From Desulfobacteraceae bacterium UBA2174 (lineage in GTDB: Bacteria; Desulfobacterota; Desulfobacteria; Desulfobacterales; UBA2174), in the NCBI GenBank assembly GCA_002327445.1, contig DCWA01000031.1, positions 22,726-81,590 of the forward strand: a DNA stretch of 58,865 nt, in the 5' to 3' direction. This document shows positions 30,601 through 38,317 of the stretch, piece by piece. Position 1 is the first letter of the stretch. Each line of letters begins with the position of its first letter. Below the pieces are notes generated by a model that did no database searches, was not told the origin of the DNA, and saw only the letters and a program-made list of their open reading frames with translations. Position numbers and translations under genes: made by a program.

Positions 30601-31211
30601 TGGCGGTGGATTTCGGAGAGAATGTCGTTGAGCCGGTTGAGGTTCTGTTCGGTGGCGGCGACCTTGCTCAACGCTTCCTGCTTGCGGGCCTTGAAGCGGG
30701 TGATGCCGGCGGCTTCCTCGATGTAGATGCGCCGTTCGTCCGGGCCGGCATCGGTGATGGCCCCGATGTTGCCCTGCTGAATGATGGCGTAGGAGCGGGC
30801 GCCCATGCCGCTGCCCATGAAGACGTTGAGAATATCCTTGAGGCGGCAGGGCTGACGATTGATGAAGTAGGCGCGTTCACCGGAGCGGTACTGGCGCCGG
30901 GTGATGCTGATTTCGCTGCAATCCCTGAATTCCACGGGGGCCGAGCCGTTGTCGTTGGCCAAGGTCAGAGTCACCTCGGCCAGGTTCAACGGGGCCTTGC
31001 CCCGGCTGCCGGCGAAGATGACGTCCTCCATCGACTTGCCGCGGAGCTGCTTGGCGCTCTGTTCGCCCATGACCCAGCGCAGCGCGTCGATGATGTTGCT
31101 CTTGCCGCAGCCGTTGGGGCCCACCACGGCCGAAATGCCGCTCGGAAAGGTAACGGCGGCCTGGTCACAGAAGGATTTGAAGCCGACGATATCCAGATGC
31201 TTCAACCGCAT
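27642..31211 (-). CDS. smc: Chromosome segregation protein SMC
   Basis: A 1189-residue SMC ATPase that with ScpA and ScpB compacts and aligns the chromosome. The head has Walker A GPNGCGKSNIIDALRW near the N-terminus. At the C-terminus come the signature LLSGGEKAMAAIAFIFS and Walker B PASFCLLDEIDAPLDDANV. Long coiled coils lie either side of a hinge at roughly residues 500-680, with glycine-rich turns (LTARGLIFGGSAVGLSG). No scp gene is in the window. It is followed closely by ftsY. Confidence 0.97.
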   Translation of the reverse strand: MRLKHLDIVGFKSFCDQAAVTFPSGISAVVGPNGCGKSNIIDALRWVMGEQSAKQLRGKSMEDVIFAGSRGKAPLNLAEVTLTLANDNGSAPVEFRDCSEISITRRQYRSGERAYFINRQPCRLKDILNVFMGSGMGARSYAIIQQGNIGAITDAGPDERRIYIEEAAGITRFKARKQEALSKVAATEQNLNRLNDILSEIHRQMTALQRQAKKAAQYKAYRDRIRALDLRLSLRQHDELAARVGALEALIQSQRDADQGHDNALRQIDVAVAEIRFEQEKKNQAINEQKQCRFVFQREADRLETEAAHLREEIVRLDAEIASAGELRDDILARNQSMTREIDEVQQALASQGERAAGLDETIEAQRRASEELRRRQAESAKALAEANADLMRLVGQEARYRNIQQTAASNRDQIQRRLRRLDEEAALAALKVAALDEAHASGQKDLEGLRVAAAEAGEAIADGHKELEAHNRILADQVRRTQLLDREHDKLRTRHGALKKMEDNLEWYRDGVRAVMQAKNDPDARDAGFGDAIVGILADLIAPEPEFAVATEAVLGEALQYVVVQTPEAARAAVAYLRHRQAGRCGFIPLSGLAPPDAISPSGVGERLLEHIRVREGFEAAAEALMGDVRVIADLDGSAAAHQGLPRVTPTGDSLTARGLIFGGSAVGLSGILAKKQEIAAIADQLARVAADLDQAHRAQRDLEERSRGLQQDVQRRTVEKQRIAEEMLQAEKAVYRVGEELRHARRHSETLSLEQEQLQGEELDADAETSRCEKMLSDTAARVRAQQAEVARLTAAGEGLAARVADFDRRIMDLKIERAAVTTGLENSRQTLRRLKSFHQDASERLARLEQEMAAKTDRRRDARKRLGDGEGGLAERYERIKTLDAAIDAHHAELAAIEDRLRDRDRQATELQQQRSRALEKIRELEMELGRQQVRQEAVLQRLSENYALDLAAARVECRSEEAPADAAALEEELEDLRRKIAAITDVHLGAIAEYEQLKERHDFLDAQRADLVKALEDLNQVIRKINKVSQARFLETLEQVNEKMLEVFPRLFEGGAARLEMTDANAPLETGVEFLIHPPGKKLTRMSLLSGGEKAMAAIAFIFSIFLIKPASFCLLDEIDAPLDDANVTRFNNLLRLIGEKSQIVMITHNKRSMEFADTLLGVTMPRKGISKIVSVNLQKTARAA

Positions 31212-31259
31212 GGGCTTCTTCGCGTCGTAGAGGGATGGGAGGGTGGATCGTTGGCGGGC

Positions 31260-31288
31260 AAATTAGCAGAAATCGTGGTGTTTGTAAA
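31260..31288 (-). promoter_or_regulatory. Sigma70-type promoter of smc-ftsY
   Basis: On the minus strand TTTACA, a 17 bp spacer and TAATTT lie about 50 nt before the smc start. Each hexamer differs from consensus at one or two positions and the spacing is ideal. Confidence 0.6.
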
Positions 31289-31363
31289 GACTTGATCCAC
31301 AACCAGGGGGGGGGCGGAAAATAATTTCTACCATATATGGGGTTGAATCGGTCAGGAGATCCA

Positions 31364-32095
31364 TCAGAGGATCTGGCTCAAAAACAGTTTGGTCCGATCA
31401 TGGGTGGGGTTCTTGAAGAAATGCTCGGGCGTTCCGACTTCCACGATGGCACCGGCGTCCATGAAGATCACCCGGTCGGCCACTTCGCGGGCGAACCCCA
31501 TCTCGTGAGTGACCACCACCATGGTCATGCCTTCCCGGGCCAGGGTTTTCATCACCTCCAAAACCTCGCCGATCATTTCCGGGTCCAGGGCGGAGGTGGG
31601 CTCGTCGAAGAGCATCACCTTGGGGTTCATGGCCAGGGCCCGGGCGATGGCCACCCGCTGTTGCTGCCCGCCGGAGAGTTGATCCGGATACACGTTGACC
31701 TTGTCCGGGAGGCCGACCTTGGTCAGCAGCGCCATGGCCCGGTCGTGGGCCTCGGCCTTGGGGCGCCGCCGCACCACGGTCTGGGCCAGGGTGACGTTTT
31801 GCAGCACGGTCTTGTGGGGAAAGAGATTGAACGACTGGAAGACCATTCCCACTTCGGCCCGGACCTTGTTGATGTCGGTTTTGGGGTCCAGCACGTCGAT
31901 GCCGTCGATGAGGATGTGGCCGGCGTCGGCATGCTCCAACCGGTTGAGGCAGCGCAGGAAAGTGCTCTTCCCCGAGCCCGAGGGGCCGATGACCACCACC
32001 ACTTCACCGGGGGCGATGGCGGTCGAGACATCCACCAGCGCTTCCACCCGGTGCGGAACAAGAAAGGTTTTGTAGATGTTTCGCACGTCGATCAC
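31364..32095 (-). CDS. Polar amino acid ABC transporter, ATP-binding protein
   Basis: A 243-residue ATPase of the GlnQ/HisP type that powers the transporter encoded upstream. It has Walker A GPSGSGKST, the Q-loop VFQSFNLFPHKTVLQN, signature LSGGQQQRVAIARALAM, Walker B KVMLFDEPTSALDPE and the His switch VVVTHEMGFA. The GTG at 32095 overlaps the permease stop (GTGA), giving the usual length. A longer frame upstream is only the shadow of the permease gene. It is the last gene of the transporter run. Confidence 0.94.
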   Translation of the reverse strand: MIDVRNIYKTFLVPHRVEALVDVSTAIAPGEVVVVIGPSGSGKSTFLRCLNRLEHADAGHILIDGIDVLDPKTDINKVRAEVGMVFQSFNLFPHKTVLQNVTLAQTVVRRRPKAEAHDRAMALLTKVGLPDKVNVYPDQLSGGQQQRVAIARALAMNPKVMLFDEPTSALDPEMIGEVLEVMKTLAREGMTMVVVTHEMGFAREVADRVIFMDAGAIVEVGTPEHFFKNPTHDRTKLFLSQIL

Positions 32096-33144
32096 GAGGT
32101 GATGGTCCTCCGTTCCACGTACTGCAAGGCCATGGAGAGGGTGAAGGTCAAAAACAGGTACAACAGGGCGCAGATCGTCCAGAGTTCGAAGGGCTGAAAG
32201 CTGGTGGTGACGACTTCCCGGGTGGCCTTGGTCAGCTCGCGAATGGCGATGATCCCCAACAGGGACGAATCCTTGATCAGGCTGATGAACTGGCCGGCCA
32301 GCGGCGGGATGACGCGCCGGAGGGCCTGGGGAAGGATCACGTGGACCATGCCCTGGGCGTAGGTCATGCCCAGGGAGCGGGCCGCCTCGGTTTGGCCCCG
32401 ATGGATCGACTGGATTCCGGCCCGGACCATTTCGGCCACGTAGGCCCCGGTGAAAAAGGCCAGGGCCGCCACCCCGAACCACAACGGCGGAATCTGCACG
32501 ATCTGCGTGCTGCCCAGCAGGCCGCGCAGGATGTTTTGCAGCCCCTCGTTTTTGGCGATCAAGGTGTTGAAAAGGGTGCCGAAGGCAAAATACCAGATGA
32601 AGATTTGCACCAGCAGCGGAGAACCGCGGATCAGCTCGATATAGGTCACCGCCGACCATTTGAGGGCCGGGTTGTCCGAAAGCCGTGCCAAGCCGGTGAA
32701 CAGGCCGATGACAATGCCGAAAATGATGGCGATAACGCTGACCTTCAACGTCATCCACATGCCTTGGACCAGGATCCCGGCTTTCCATTTTTTGTGAATG
32801 GTGAGCACGTCGCCCGAATAGATGACGTCGCCCTCCGAGACGCGGATGTCGGCGGCGGGAGAAGTGTAGCTTTCCGTTCCGTCGTCGCCGCTCACCACGA
32901 CGGTGATCGTTTCTGCCTCCCGGGAGATCCGTTGGACGGTGCCGTTGATCTCGGCACGTTTTTCGATGGTTTCGTGGTAGAGAAAGTACTGCGGGACCCG
33001 GTACCAGCGCCAGACGTAGTCGATCTTGAGGGTCGAGTAGTAAATGAAGCCCGTGACCGCGGCGAGCATCAGGAAGAAGATGCCGGCGCCGATGTAGTAG
33101 CTTTGGGGACGTCTGACGCGACGGACGGTCGGGGATGGACCCAT
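32092..33144 (-). CDS. Polar amino acid ABC transporter permease with extra N-terminal domain
   Basis: A 350-residue permease. The C-terminal 225 residues match the HisM/GlnP family, starting GMWMTLKVSVIAIIFGIVIG, with IELIRGSPLLVQIFIWYFAF and the ATPase-contact loop GIQSIHRGQTEAARSLGMTY. Ahead of this lies an extra first helix (AGIFFLMLAAVTGFIYYS) and about 80 residues of beta-rich sequence (INGTVQRISREAETITVVVS, then VSEGDVIYSGDVLTI), which should face the periplasm. The usual family protein is about 220-240 residues. Only one permease gene is present, so a homodimer is likely. Confidence 0.9.
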   Translation of the reverse strand: MGPSPTVRRVRRPQSYYIGAGIFFLMLAAVTGFIYYSTLKIDYVWRWYRVPQYFLYHETIEKRAEINGTVQRISREAETITVVVSGDDGTESYTSPAADIRVSEGDVIYSGDVLTIHKKWKAGILVQGMWMTLKVSVIAIIFGIVIGLFTGLARLSDNPALKWSAVTYIELIRGSPLLVQIFIWYFAFGTLFNTLIAKNEGLQNILRGLLGSTQIVQIPPLWFGVAALAFFTGAYVAEMVRAGIQSIHRGQTEAARSLGMTYAQGMVHVILPQALRRVIPPLAGQFISLIKDSSLLGIIAIRELTKATREVVTTSFQPFELWTICALLYLFLTFTLSMALQYVERRTITS

Positions 33145-33186
33145 GACAATAACGCCAACCTGACAGGCTTGAAGGTGGATGAAAGC

Positions 33187-33215
33187 CCGGGGGCGGCGGT
33201 GATGCCCGCCCCCGG
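33187..33215 (-). promoter_or_regulatory. GC-rich stem-loop between binding protein and permease genes
   Basis: CCGGGGGCGG and CCGCCCCCGG form a perfect 10 bp stem with a 9-nt loop in the 84-bp gap. No T run follows on the transcribed strand. It may protect the 3' end of the binding-protein mRNA or partly stop transcription, raising the ratio of binding protein to permease. Confidence 0.55.
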
Positions 33216-33228
33216 CGGATCGGATGGC

Positions 33229-34086
33229 TTATTTCACGTTGGCGTACCAGTCGGTGCTCTTGATCCACTTGTTGTAGAGCACTTCATAGCGGCCGTCGTT
33301 CTTGTACTGGCGCAGGAAGTTGTTGAGCCAGTTGAGGAAGTCCGGATCTCCCTTGCGCACCGCCCAGGCCAGAGGCTCGTAGGTGAAGGGTTCATCGAGG
33401 AAGATCAACTTGTCCTTGCCCTGCTCGGCCATGAACACAACGCAGTTGGGCTGGTCGTACACATAAGCGTCCGCCTTGCCGTTGACCACTTCCAGGGCCG
33501 CCTCGGTTTCGGTTTCGAAACTCTTGTAGGTGGCCTTGGGAATCATGCGCTTGGTGGCCTGCTCGCCGGTGGTGCCGAGCTTGGAGGTGACGATGTACTT
33601 GGGATCGTTGAGATCCTTGTAGGATTTGACGGTGCCCTCGTGCTTCTTGTTGAGCAGGATGGTCTGGCCCACCACGATGTACGGATCGCAGAAGTTGATC
33701 TTCAGATTCCGCTCCTGGGTGATGGTCATGCCGCTCATGATGATGTCGAATTTCTTGGTGAGCAGGGCCGGAATGATCCCGTCCCAGGCCGTGTTGGCCG
33801 GCACGAACTTTACCCCCATGGCCTTAGCCATTTCCTTGGCCATGTCGATGTCGAAGCCGACGAATTCGCCTTTCTTGTCGGTCATTTCAAACGGGACGTA
33901 GCCGGCCTCGAAGCCGACGCGCAACTCGCCGCGCTGCAGAATCTCCTCCAGCGTCGACTGCTTGACCAAGGCCATGCGGACATCCGCTTCGTCGGCGGCG
34001 GTGGCGACCGGCCCGCCGGCCACGCACAGCGACAGGGCGATGATCAGAAAGGCGGCTACGGTCCAGGGTCGAAAGCTCTTTTTCAT
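33229..34086 (-). CDS. Periplasmic amino acid-binding protein of ABC transporter
   Basis: A 285-residue solute-binding protein, family 3 (lysine/arginine/ornithine or glutamine type). It starts at ATG 34086 with AAGGAGG 6 nt upstream and has a signal peptide (WTVAAFLIIALSLCVAGG). Mature-protein hallmarks are LRVGFEAGYVPFEM, EFVGFDIDMAKEMAKAMG, FDIIMSGMTITQER and the C-terminal GRYEVLYNKWIKS. The ligand is an amino acid but its identity is not evident. It is the first gene of the transporter operon, divergent from the phosphofructokinase. Confidence 0.94.
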   Translation of the reverse strand: MKKSFRPWTVAAFLIIALSLCVAGGPVATAADEADVRMALVKQSTLEEILQRGELRVGFEAGYVPFEMTDKKGEFVGFDIDMAKEMAKAMGVKFVPANTAWDGIIPALLTKKFDIIMSGMTITQERNLKINFCDPYIVVGQTILLNKKHEGTVKSYKDLNDPKYIVTSKLGTTGEQATKRMIPKATYKSFETETEAALEVVNGKADAYVYDQPNCVVFMAEQGKDKLIFLDEPFTYEPLAWAVRKGDPDFLNWLNNFLRQYKNDGRYEVLYNKWIKSTDWYANVK

Positions 34087-34243
34087 CGACATCCTCCTTG
34101 CAAGAAAAATTTTCGGTTGAGTGGGACGGCGCGAAACGGCCGGGGGGTACATCCGAAAGTCCCGTTTTCTGTAGCCTAAACCCCCCTGGATGTAAAGCCC
34201 CTTTGTCCGCCGCGCCGGTACTTTAGACGGTCGTCAGGCTGTC

Positions 34244-34273
34244 TTGACACCCCCGGCGCCCTCCTTTTATGAT
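34244..34273 (+). promoter_or_regulatory. Sigma70 promoter upstream of PPi-phosphofructokinase
   Basis: TTGACA, an 18 bp spacer and TATGAT. The -35 is a perfect match and the -10 matches 5 of 6. It lies about 110 nt before the start codon in the divergent gap 34087-34383, which otherwise holds nothing I can name. Confidence 0.65.
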
Positions 34274-34383
34274 AGGGTCAATTTGGTCCCCGCGTCCCGG
34301 AATGCATCCAAGGGCGTACCCTCAACCCGCGACACCACCCGGTGCCCGCCGTCAGCCATGCCGCGTTCGTCATGGAGGAGCCC

Positions 34384-36483
34384 ATGTCCGATCCCGTTCA
34401 GCAGTTCTTGTCCCACCCGGCGGTGCAGGAGGCCGTCGCCAACGTCAACTCCGGTCTTGAAGAGCGGCGCGCCTACCGGCCACCCCGGTGCGGGGCATTC
34501 AGCCACCGCTACACCCGGTTGATCCCGTGTGGCCCATACACCTTCGAACTCGACCGCGAAGCGCGACGCCTTCTCCCGTCGATCATCGATCGGTGCGTGG
34601 AGACGGTGGCCGGGGTCGACGTGCTCCCGGCCGAGGCTCAGGCGGCTTATGAACGCCCGCGGCGCATCGGCATTGTATTTTCCGGCGGGCCGGCGCCGGG
34701 GGGACACAACGTCATCGCCGGCCTCTACGACGCCGCCAAGGCCGCCAACCCCGAAAACGAGATCTACGGGTTTCTCCTCGGCCCCGAAGGGGTGATCGAA
34801 AACGAGGCGGTGCGGCTCACTGATGCCATGGTCGACGCCTATCGCAATCTCGGCGGCTTCACCATGATCCGCACCGGCCGGGCCAAGATCGACTCGGCCC
34901 GGAAGATGGCGCTCTCGCGCCAGACCTGCCAGAATCTGCAGCTCGACGCCCTGGTGATCGTGGGCGGAGACGACTCCAATACCAACGCCGCATTTTTGGC
35001 CGAGGAACTCGCCGCCGACGGGGTGCAGGTGATCGGGGTGCCCAAGACCATCGACGGCGATATCCAGGTGCGCGACCGCAACGGCGAGGTGCTCTGCGCC
35101 ATGAGTTTCGGATTCCACACCGCGGCCCGGGCCTTTTCCGAGGCGGTGAGCAACCTGTGCACCGACGCGAGCAGCGACGTCAAGTACTGGCACATCTGCA
35201 AGGTGATGGGGCGGGTGGCGAGCCACCTGGCCCTGGAGGTGGCCCTGCAGACCCATGCCAACATCACCCTGATCGGAGAGGAACTGGCCGAGTACGTGGA
35301 CCGGCGACGGATCGAGAAGGCCGGGGCCGAGGGCACCGTGGACTACACCGCCTACGGGATGACCCTGCGCCACCTGTCCCGGATGATCTGCGATGGCATC
35401 GTGCGCCGGGCGGCGGTGGGGAAAACCTACGGGGTGATGGTGATCCCGGAGGGAGTGCTGGAGTTCATCAACGAAATCCAGATCTTCATCATCAAGCTCA
35501 ACACCATCATCGCCGAGTACAACCAGACCCACGACACCGATTTCCACACCTCCTTTCCGCTGCTGGAGGACAAGCTGGAGTACCTGCGCCGTCTGGCCCG
35601 GCGCAGCCGTGAGGAAAACGTGCTGCCGGTGTGGAGCACCCGCGACGACGACCTGTTCAACGACATCCCGGCCTTTTTCCAGGAGGGATTGCTCACCGAG
35701 CGCGACAGCCACGGCAACTTCCAGTTTTCCCTGGTGGAAACGGACAAGGTGATCATGGGGCTGGTGACCGATTACCTCAATTTCCTCAAGGAAAAGGGGC
35801 TTTACAAGGTGGGGATCCAGGCATCCTACTACCGCAAGACCCTGCAGCAAGCCGGCTTCGATCCGGACCGTTTCGGGCCGGCCCTCTTTGCCGAGTACCC
35901 CCTGGATGGCTACCTGATGGTCAAGCCGTCGATCATTTCGGTCAAGACCCTCAAGCAGGAGCTGGTGCGCGCCGGCGTTTTGGGCGAAGCCGAGGAGGTG
36001 CCGGCCGCCGTGGCCAAGATCTTCCAGAAATCGGTGCCCAAGTTCAAGACCCAGACCCACTTCTACGGCTATGACGGCCGGGGGGCCAACCCGACCCGTT
36101 TCGACTGCAACTACACCTACAACCTGGGCTTGACGGTTTTTTCCCTCATCGCCAACGGGGCCACCGGGCAGATGGCCGCCATCCGCAACCTGGAACAGGA
36201 GTTCGAGCGATGGGAGCCGGTCGGCGTGCCCATTGCCCCCCTGATGCACCTGGAGGAGCGCAACGGCCGGCTGGCTCTGGTGATTGAAAAAAGCGTCGTA
36301 GACACCGATTCGGTGGCGTTTCAGGTGGTCAAGGCGCTACGGGAAACCTGGCTGGCGGCCGAGCCCGGGCCGGACAATTACCGGGTGCCCGGGCCGATCC
36401 GGTTCGACGGGGCCAGCGAGGAAAACCGTCCGATCACCCTGGTGCTCAACGCCCTTCAGTCCATGGCTTCGAGCACCTCGTAA
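34384..36483 (+). CDS. Pyrophosphate-dependent phosphofructokinase, long form
   Basis: A 699-residue enzyme interconverting fructose 6-phosphate and fructose 1,6-bisphosphate, using PPi instead of ATP. Family motifs are IGIVFSGGPAPGGHNVIAGL, LVIVGGDDSNTNAA and GVPKTIDGDIQ. The GGDD form, with Asp where ATP enzymes have Gly, is the known marker for PPi use. The length matches the long PFP group. I use ATG 34384 because GGAGGAG lies just upstream. ATG 34342 and 34372 are in frame. Its last 28 nt overlap the convergent CBS-domain gene. Confidence 0.92.
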   Translation: MSDPVQQFLSHPAVQEAVANVNSGLEERRAYRPPRCGAFSHRYTRLIPCGPYTFELDREARRLLPSIIDRCVETVAGVDVLPAEAQAAYERPRRIGIVFSGGPAPGGHNVIAGLYDAAKAANPENEIYGFLLGPEGVIENEAVRLTDAMVDAYRNLGGFTMIRTGRAKIDSARKMALSRQTCQNLQLDALVIVGGDDSNTNAAFLAEELAADGVQVIGVPKTIDGDIQVRDRNGEVLCAMSFGFHTAARAFSEAVSNLCTDASSDVKYWHICKVMGRVASHLALEVALQTHANITLIGEELAEYVDRRRIEKAGAEGTVDYTAYGMTLRHLSRMICDGIVRRAAVGKTYGVMVIPEGVLEFINEIQIFIIKLNTIIAEYNQTHDTDFHTSFPLLEDKLEYLRRLARRSREENVLPVWSTRDDDLFNDIPAFFQEGLLTERDSHGNFQFSLVETDKVIMGLVTDYLNFLKEKGLYKVGIQASYYRKTLQQAGFDPDRFGPALFAEYPLDGYLMVKPSIISVKTLKQELVRAGVLGEAEEVPAAVAKIFQKSVPKFKTQTHFYGYDGRGANPTRFDCNYTYNLGLTVFSLIANGATGQMAAIRNLEQEFERWEPVGVPIAPLMHLEERNGRLALVIEKSVVDTDSVAFQVVKALRETWLAAEPGPDNYRVPGPIRFDGASEENRPITLVLNALQSMASSTS

Positions 36484-37064
36484 CCTTCCTTTTCCAGGGC
36501 TTTGCGAATGGGAGCGGTCTTGCAGGTGGACAGGCGGAAGTAGTAGACGCGCTTTCTGCCGCCGGTGCGGGGCACCAGGCCGACGTTGATCACATCCCCG
36601 CCGTGGGCGTTGATGCGCTGCAGCACCTTGTGGAACGCCTCGGGCGTGTCATCCAGGGCCACGTCCAGGCGCGAGCTGGAGGTCAGGATGCCCATCATGT
36701 CGATGAAGGCGCGCAGGATGTCGGATTCGGTGATGATCCCCACCAGCTTGCCCGACCGGATCACCGGCATTCCGCTGATCTTGTGCTTGTAGATCACCTG
36801 GGCCGCCAGCTCCACGTCGTCGTCCGGGGTGACGCAGATCGGGTCGCGGATCATCAGGTCGGCCAAGCCCAGGTCGCCGATCATCGAGGGGATCAGGCCC
36901 CGCTTGAGATCGGCCAGCGTCACCAGTCCGCAGAGACGCTTGTGGCCGTCCACCACCGGCAGGTGGCGGATCGAATTGGTTTTCATCACTTCGATGGCGT
37001 CCTGGATCGAAGCAGCGTCGGTGATCGTGATGGGATCGGGAATCATCAAGGCGCTGATTTTCAT
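36456..37064 (-). CDS. CBS-domain protein with C-terminal ACT-like region (AcuB type)
   Basis: A 202-residue protein with two CBS domains (residues about 1-60 and 68-130, with SIRHLPVVDGHKRLCGLVTL and ISGMPVIRSGKLVGIITESD), then an ACT-like segment (LDVALDDTPEAFHKVLQRIN). CBS pairs bind adenine nucleotides and often sense energy state. It is the last gene of the run that starts with the ClpX-like gene, 111 nt after ahbD. The Shine-Dalgarno GAGG precedes the ATG. Its actual target is unknown. Confidence 0.88.
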   Translation of the reverse strand: MKISALMIPDPITITDAASIQDAIEVMKTNSIRHLPVVDGHKRLCGLVTLADLKRGLIPSMIGDLGLADLMIRDPICVTPDDDVELAAQVIYKHKISGMPVIRSGKLVGIITESDILRAFIDMMGILTSSSRLDVALDDTPEAFHKVLQRINAHGGDVINVGLVPRTGGRKRVYYFRLSTCKTAPIRKALEKEGYEVLEAMD

Positions 37065-37175
37065 GGCCTACCTCGCCCCGGCAGCGGTTTTCAAAATACT
37101 CCAGACGCTTCAATTCTTAACGCCCTTGGGGCGGGGATGCAAGTTTTTCCCGGTCTGGCGGGGCGCCCGGCGGGA

Positions 37176-38258
37176 TCAGTTGCTTCCGGATGGTTGGTAG
37201 CTGCAGAGCGGCTCTTCGGCGAGAAAGTTGCCCGTGGCCTCGTAGGCGCGGGCCCGGCATCCCCCGCAGACCCGCCGGTACTCGCAGCGGCCGCATTTGC
37301 CCTCCAGGCGGTCCGGGTCGCGCAAGGCGGCAAAGATCTCCGAATGACTCCAAATCTCTCCGAAAGGGGTCTCCGTGACGTTGCCGCAGGTCAAGGCGAG
37401 AAACCCGCAGGGCTGGACCACTCCCTCGTTGGAGATGAAGCAGAACCCGGTGCCGGCGAGGCAGCCCCGGGTGACGGCGTCCAGTCCGTGGCTTTCGAAG
37501 GTCACGGACACCCCCTCCGCGCGTGCCCGCTGGCGCAGGATGCGGTAGTAGTGGGGCGCGCAGGTGGCCTTGAGTTGCAAGGGGGTTTTGCCGCGCTGAT
37601 CGTAGAACCAGTTCAGGGTTTCCTCGTACTGGACCGCGTCGATGGCCTGATCGACGATGTACTTGCCTCGCCCGGTAGGCACGAGCAGGAAGATGTGGTG
37701 GGCGACGGCGCCCAGCTCGACGGCCAGTTGTTGAATCCGCGGGATCTGCTCCAGGTTGGCCCGGGTCACGGTGGTGTTGATCTGGAATTCCAGGCCGGCC
37801 CGGCGGGCATGATCGATGCCGCGCAAGGCGCCTTCAAAGGCTCCGGGCACACCGCGAAAGCGGTCATGACTGGCCGCGTCGGCGCCGTCCAGGCTGATGC
37901 TGATGCGCTGGATCCCCGCTTCGACCATGCGGCGGGCATTGTCCGCATCCACCAGGGTGCCGTTGGGCGCCATCACCATGCGCAGCCCTCTGTCGGTGCC
38001 GTAGCGGGCGATCTCGAAGATGTCCGGCCGCAGGAGCGGCTCGCCGCCGGTGAGGATGACGATGGGCTTGCCCACCGCGGCGATCCGGTCCACCAGGCCC
38101 AGGGCGGTTTTTGTGTCCAGCTCGTTGCGGTATGGCCCGCGGGTGGCGGCCGCCCGGCAATGAACACAGTTCAAATTGCAGTTGCGGGTGGTTTCCCAGG
38201 CGACCAGGCGCAGTTCGGGAACCTGGCCGGGGGCACCGGCGGGATGGGGTGACTTCAT
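37176..38258 (-). CDS. ahbD: Heme synthase AhbD, radical SAM
   Basis: A 360-residue radical SAM enzyme. It has the cluster motif CNLNCVHC and the SAM-binding GGEPLL. A C-terminal SPASM-like cysteine set follows (GRCEYRRVCGGCRARA and others). Sequence blocks ELRLVAWETTRNCN and IVILTGGEPLLRPDIFEIA are those of heme b synthase AhbD. It turns Fe-coproporphyrin III into heme by removing two propionate carboxyls in the siroheme-dependent pathway. AGGAG lies 7 nt before the ATG. The neighbours hemB and ahbC support the assignment. Confidence 0.9.
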   Translation of the reverse strand: MKSPHPAGAPGQVPELRLVAWETTRNCNLNCVHCRAAATRGPYRNELDTKTALGLVDRIAAVGKPIVILTGGEPLLRPDIFEIARYGTDRGLRMVMAPNGTLVDADNARRMVEAGIQRISISLDGADAASHDRFRGVPGAFEGALRGIDHARRAGLEFQINTTVTRANLEQIPRIQQLAVELGAVAHHIFLLVPTGRGKYIVDQAIDAVQYEETLNWFYDQRGKTPLQLKATCAPHYYRILRQRARAEGVSVTFESHGLDAVTRGCLAGTGFCFISNEGVVQPCGFLALTCGNVTETPFGEIWSHSEIFAALRDPDRLEGKCGRCEYRRVCGGCRARAYEATGNFLAEEPLCSYQPSGSN

Positions 38259-38317
38259 CAAGTGCTCCTGTTGAAATATTGGTCGTCTTGCCGCGCAGAC
38301 AGGTCCGGGTTTGGGTT

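Noticed and set aside
27969..31295. A 1108-residue open frame on the plus strand
   Set aside because: It mirrors smc exactly, which has complete Walker and signature motifs; the antisense frame has none.
31364..33268. A single 634-residue ATPase-fused protein
   Set aside because: The upstream part is a shadow frame of the permease; the ATPase starts at GTG 32095, overlapping the permease stop.
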